Assembly (NCBI GenBank): GCA_031274855.1
Contig: JAISPO010000036.1
Location: 1 to 6,644, forward strand
DNA from: Zoogloeaceae bacterium
GTDB taxonomy: Bacteria; Pseudomonadota; Gammaproteobacteria; Burkholderiales; Rhodocyclaceae
Reading direction: 5' to 3'
Length of the DNA stretch: 6,644 bases
The notes under the pieces were generated by a model. It saw only the letters and a program-made list of their open reading frames with translations, searched no databases and was not told where the DNA came from. Position numbers and translations under genes: made by a program. Each line of letters begins with the position of its first letter. The first letter of the stretch is position 1. Shown here one piece after another: positions 4,544 to 6,644 of this stretch.

Positions 4544-6644
4544 TCAAACTTCCACCATCTCGCCAAGCGCCGCATAGTAGATCGCGCAGCGGATGGGCAG
4601 GCCCTGATCGCTGAATAAGTCAGCGTAACGGGCCAGTTGTGGATGGTAGGTTTTCGCGTGTTCGGCGGGATTGGTTTCGGGGCGCGTGGTTTTGTAGTCG
4701 ATGATCCAGCGCGTGCCGTTTTCGATGAAAGTGCGGTCGACAATGTTCATGCGTGTGCCGTCGCCGCCTGCTTTCTGCAAGGCGAGTTCCGCTGCGGCAT
4801 CCTCGTGTTTGCCGAGCAGCCAGCGGCCTGTTTCGCTGGCCAGTGTTGTTTCGAGCAAGGCGGCGACGCGCGCTGCGCCTGTTGCCGCATCATGGCCGAC
4901 GCAGCCCTGGCGCGTGAGCCAGAGTTCCATCGCGCCGCGCAGGCCGGTGACTCTTGTGGCCGGCCATGCGGCAATGCCTTCGTTGGCGATGATTTGCAGA
5001 TAAAGGTGCGTCAAGATGCCGGCCAGCGCGTCAAGCGATTGACCGGAATTGTCCGTACCGGTTTCGGCTGCCTCGCTGGCAGACGCGCCGGAAACAGGCG
5101 TTGGCAGGTTGAGCGCGACCGGCGCGGCAACGCGCAGCAGCTTGGCAACGAAGGGCGTTGCCGGTTCGGCGGCGGGCGCAGGCGCAGCTGCGGTGAATTG
5201 ATCCGCCAGCACCGGCCAGAGCAGGGAAAGGAAGGTGTTGGCCGGCGCGGCAAGTTCGTCTTTGCGGTTTTTGACAACACCGACCAGATGCAGGCGGCGA
5301 ATTGCGCGTGTCGCGCCGACATAGAGCAGACGCGCGGCTTCGTTGGCGGCACGCGCTTTTTCCAATGCGCCGAGATAATCATAAGGGGTCATCTCGTTCC
5401 GCTGGCTGCGCTTTTTGAGCGGCGCGGCAATCAGATGTTCCGCGCTGCCATCGAGCGCCACTTCTTCCCAGCGCATCAGGGGCGAATCGTCGCCGCGTGG
5501 CGGACGGTGCAGCGCGGGCAAAATCACGGTATCGAATTCCAGCCCTTTCGATTTGTGCAGCGTCATGAACTGCAAGCTGCCATCCGCCAGGGCATCGGGC
5601 GTGCCGAACAGACGCGCCATTTCCGCGTCGAGTTCGTCGGGCGTGAAGCGGCCCGCCGCGTCGAGTTTGTCGACCAGCGCAAAGAAGGCTTCGCAGTCGG
5701 CAAGCTCAGTGGCGTTGGCGAGGCATGCGGGGCCGCCCAAGGCGAGCCACGCGCCCATCAGCCAGCGGGACGGCGGCTGCCGCCCCTGCTGAATCAGCGC
5801 GGCGGCAATGACAGCGCGTGTCCGCAGTAAACGTACCTGCCCATCGGCGGAAAGCCGCGCCACCTGTTCCGCATCGTTCACCAGCGACCAGATCGTCGCA
5901 TCGAAATCAGCACCGGCCAGCGCGTGCAAATCGGCCAGCGTCAGCCCGCACCAGGGCGCTCGCAAAATCGCCAGCCAGTTCACGCGGTCGGCGCGATGAT
6001 GCAGCGCCCGCGTCAGCGCCAGCAAATCCTGCACCGGCTGCCGCGCCGCGAGCGTCTCGATCTCGACAGCCGCGAAACGCAAATCGGGCCGCTGACGGCG
6101 GATGCGGGCCACTAGCGCGTCGAGATGCGCGCGCGCGCGAACGAGCACGGCAATTTGCTTTGCGTGGCCTCCAGCGCGTTCGGCGTCGATAATCGCCAGC
6201 AGCCGCTCTGCTTCAAGCGCGGCCTCATCCTCTCCCTCGCTCGCCACCAGCCCATGCGCGACCACGCCTGCCGAGGGCAGATCGGAGCGAGTGGCGGCAA
6301 ACTTGCGGTAGGCGACCGCGCCGGCAGCCGCATCGTCTTGCCGCGGAAACGCGCCACGGAAACTCGCATTCACCCATTCGACCAGCGGCGCGCAAGCGCG
6401 ATTGTTGCGGAACAAGCGCAGCCGTTCCAGCGGCACCCCGCCGATACCAGCGCGAGTCGCAGCCAGAAACAGGCCGACATCGGCTTTGCGAAAACGGTAA
6501 ATCGACTGCATCGGGTCGCCGACCAGAAACAGGCTGCGCCCACCATCAGGCTGCCAGTCTGCCGTGAGGCGGCGCAGCAGTTCAACTTGATCCGGGCTGG
6601 TATCCTGAAATTCATCAACCAGCAAGTGACGGATGCGGTAGTCG
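4544..6644 (-). CDS. RecB/AddA-type helicase-nuclease, C-terminal portion
   Basis: The gene is read leftward from beyond the right edge; 699 residues are in view and the start is missing. The first codons in view give DYRIRHLLVDEFQDTS, the motif II region of superfamily 1 UvrD/RecB helicases. Further motifs are III (VGDPMQSIYRFR, about 41-52), IV (LFRNNR, 77-82), V (MTLHKSKGLEFDTVILP, 360-376) and VI (LLYVGATRA, 439-447). The nuclease domain follows: GILTH (542-546) gives the metal-binding His, then D636, D649 and K651 (in IIDYKT), then QLARY (669-673). The D-13-D-2-K spacing equals that of D1067, D1080 and K1082 in E. coli RecB. Such enzymes unwind and trim DNA double-strand ends for recombination, with a RecC- or AddB-like partner that would lie outside the window. 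I cannot choose between RecB and AddA, though the rather short stretch after motif VI leans to AddA. The Walker A motif is not in view. The frame is intact throughout. Confidence 0.93.
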   Translation of the reverse strand, partial: DYRIRHLLVDEFQDTSPDQVELLRRLTADWQPDGGRSLFLVGDPMQSIYRFRKADVGLFLAATRAGIGGVPLERLRLFRNNRACAPLVEWVNASFRGAFPRQDDAAAGAVAYRKFAATRSDLPSAGVVAHGLVASEGEDEAALEAERLLAIIDAERAGGHAKQIAVLVRARAHLDALVARIRRQRPDLRFAAVEIETLAARQPVQDLLALTRALHHRADRVNWLAILRAPWCGLTLADLHALAGADFDATIWSLVNDAEQVARLSADGQVRLLRTRAVIAAALIQQGRQPPSRWLMGAWLALGGPACLANATELADCEAFFALVDKLDAAGRFTPDELDAEMARLFGTPDALADGSLQFMTLHKSKGLEFDTVILPALHRPPRGDDSPLMRWEEVALDGSAEHLIAAPLKKRSQRNEMTPYDYLGALEKARAANEAARLLYVGATRAIRRLHLVGVVKNRKDELAAPANTFLSLLWPVLADQFTAAAPAPAAEPATPFVAKLLRVAAPVALNLPTPVSGASASEAAETGTDNSGQSLDALAGILTHLYLQIIANEGIAAWPATRVTGLRGAMELWLTRQGCVGHDAATGAARVAALLETTLASETGRWLLGKHEDAAAELALQKAGGDGTRMNIVDRTFIENGTRWIIDYKTTRPETNPAEHAKTYHPQLARYADLFSDQGLPIRCAIYYAALGEMVEV

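Noticed and set aside
4637..5830. A 397-codon open frame opposite the helicase-nuclease gene
   Set aside because: It is a codon-bias shadow of a GC-rich gene. The minus strand carries ordered helicase and nuclease motifs, while this frame has no recognisable domain or convincing start.

Overview
The window looks like the chromosome of a moderately GC-rich Gram-negative bacterium. My best guess is a betaproteobacterium of the Rhodocyclales or a neighbouring order. The reasons are an MtfA-type peptidase, a DUF2937-like inner-membrane protein, an ESPR-bearing trimeric autotransporter and a RecB/AddA-type helicase-nuclease, all with GC-biased codon use. The taxonomic call is an inference from gene content and style, not from any marker gene.

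Layout. Bases 1-246 hold the 3' end of an mtfA-like zinc peptidase gene whose last codons run through a heptameric repeat. Ten bases later a small two-helix membrane protein (257-772) follows, probably in the same transcript. A perfect 36-bp palindrome followed by a T-rich run (853-895) closes that unit. Bases 896-1156 are an AT-rich control region with a good sigma70-like promoter and a leader of about 185 nt. Next comes the central gene, a 671-residue YadA-type trimeric autotransporter adhesin (1157-3172). More than half of it is an array of twenty-six 14-residue head repeats. It has almost no coiled-coil stalk and ends in a canonical four-strand membrane anchor. Two terminator-like hairpins follow (3186-3253). 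Two exported proteins of unknown function then lie in the same direction (3321-3959 and 4006-4536), 46 bp apart and probably co-transcribed. The right third (4544-6644) is read leftward. It is the C-terminal part of a UvrD-family helicase fused to a RecB-like nuclease, converging on the second exported gene with only 7 bp between stop codons.

How the parts relate. The adhesin is its own transcription unit, with a strong promoter-like site in front and a strong terminator behind. The two secreted unknowns directly downstream could be accessory factors for adhesin export or folding, but only position and predicted location support this. The mtfA/DUF2937 pair and the helicase-nuclease look like housekeeping flanks.

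Points most worth a second look are the recombination-prone 84-bp super-repeats in the adhesin, the long AT-rich adhesin leader, the inverted repeat that covers the Shine-Dalgarno of the first exported gene, and the two exported unknowns themselves. I saw no tRNA, rRNA, CRISPR array, insertion sequence or attachment site.
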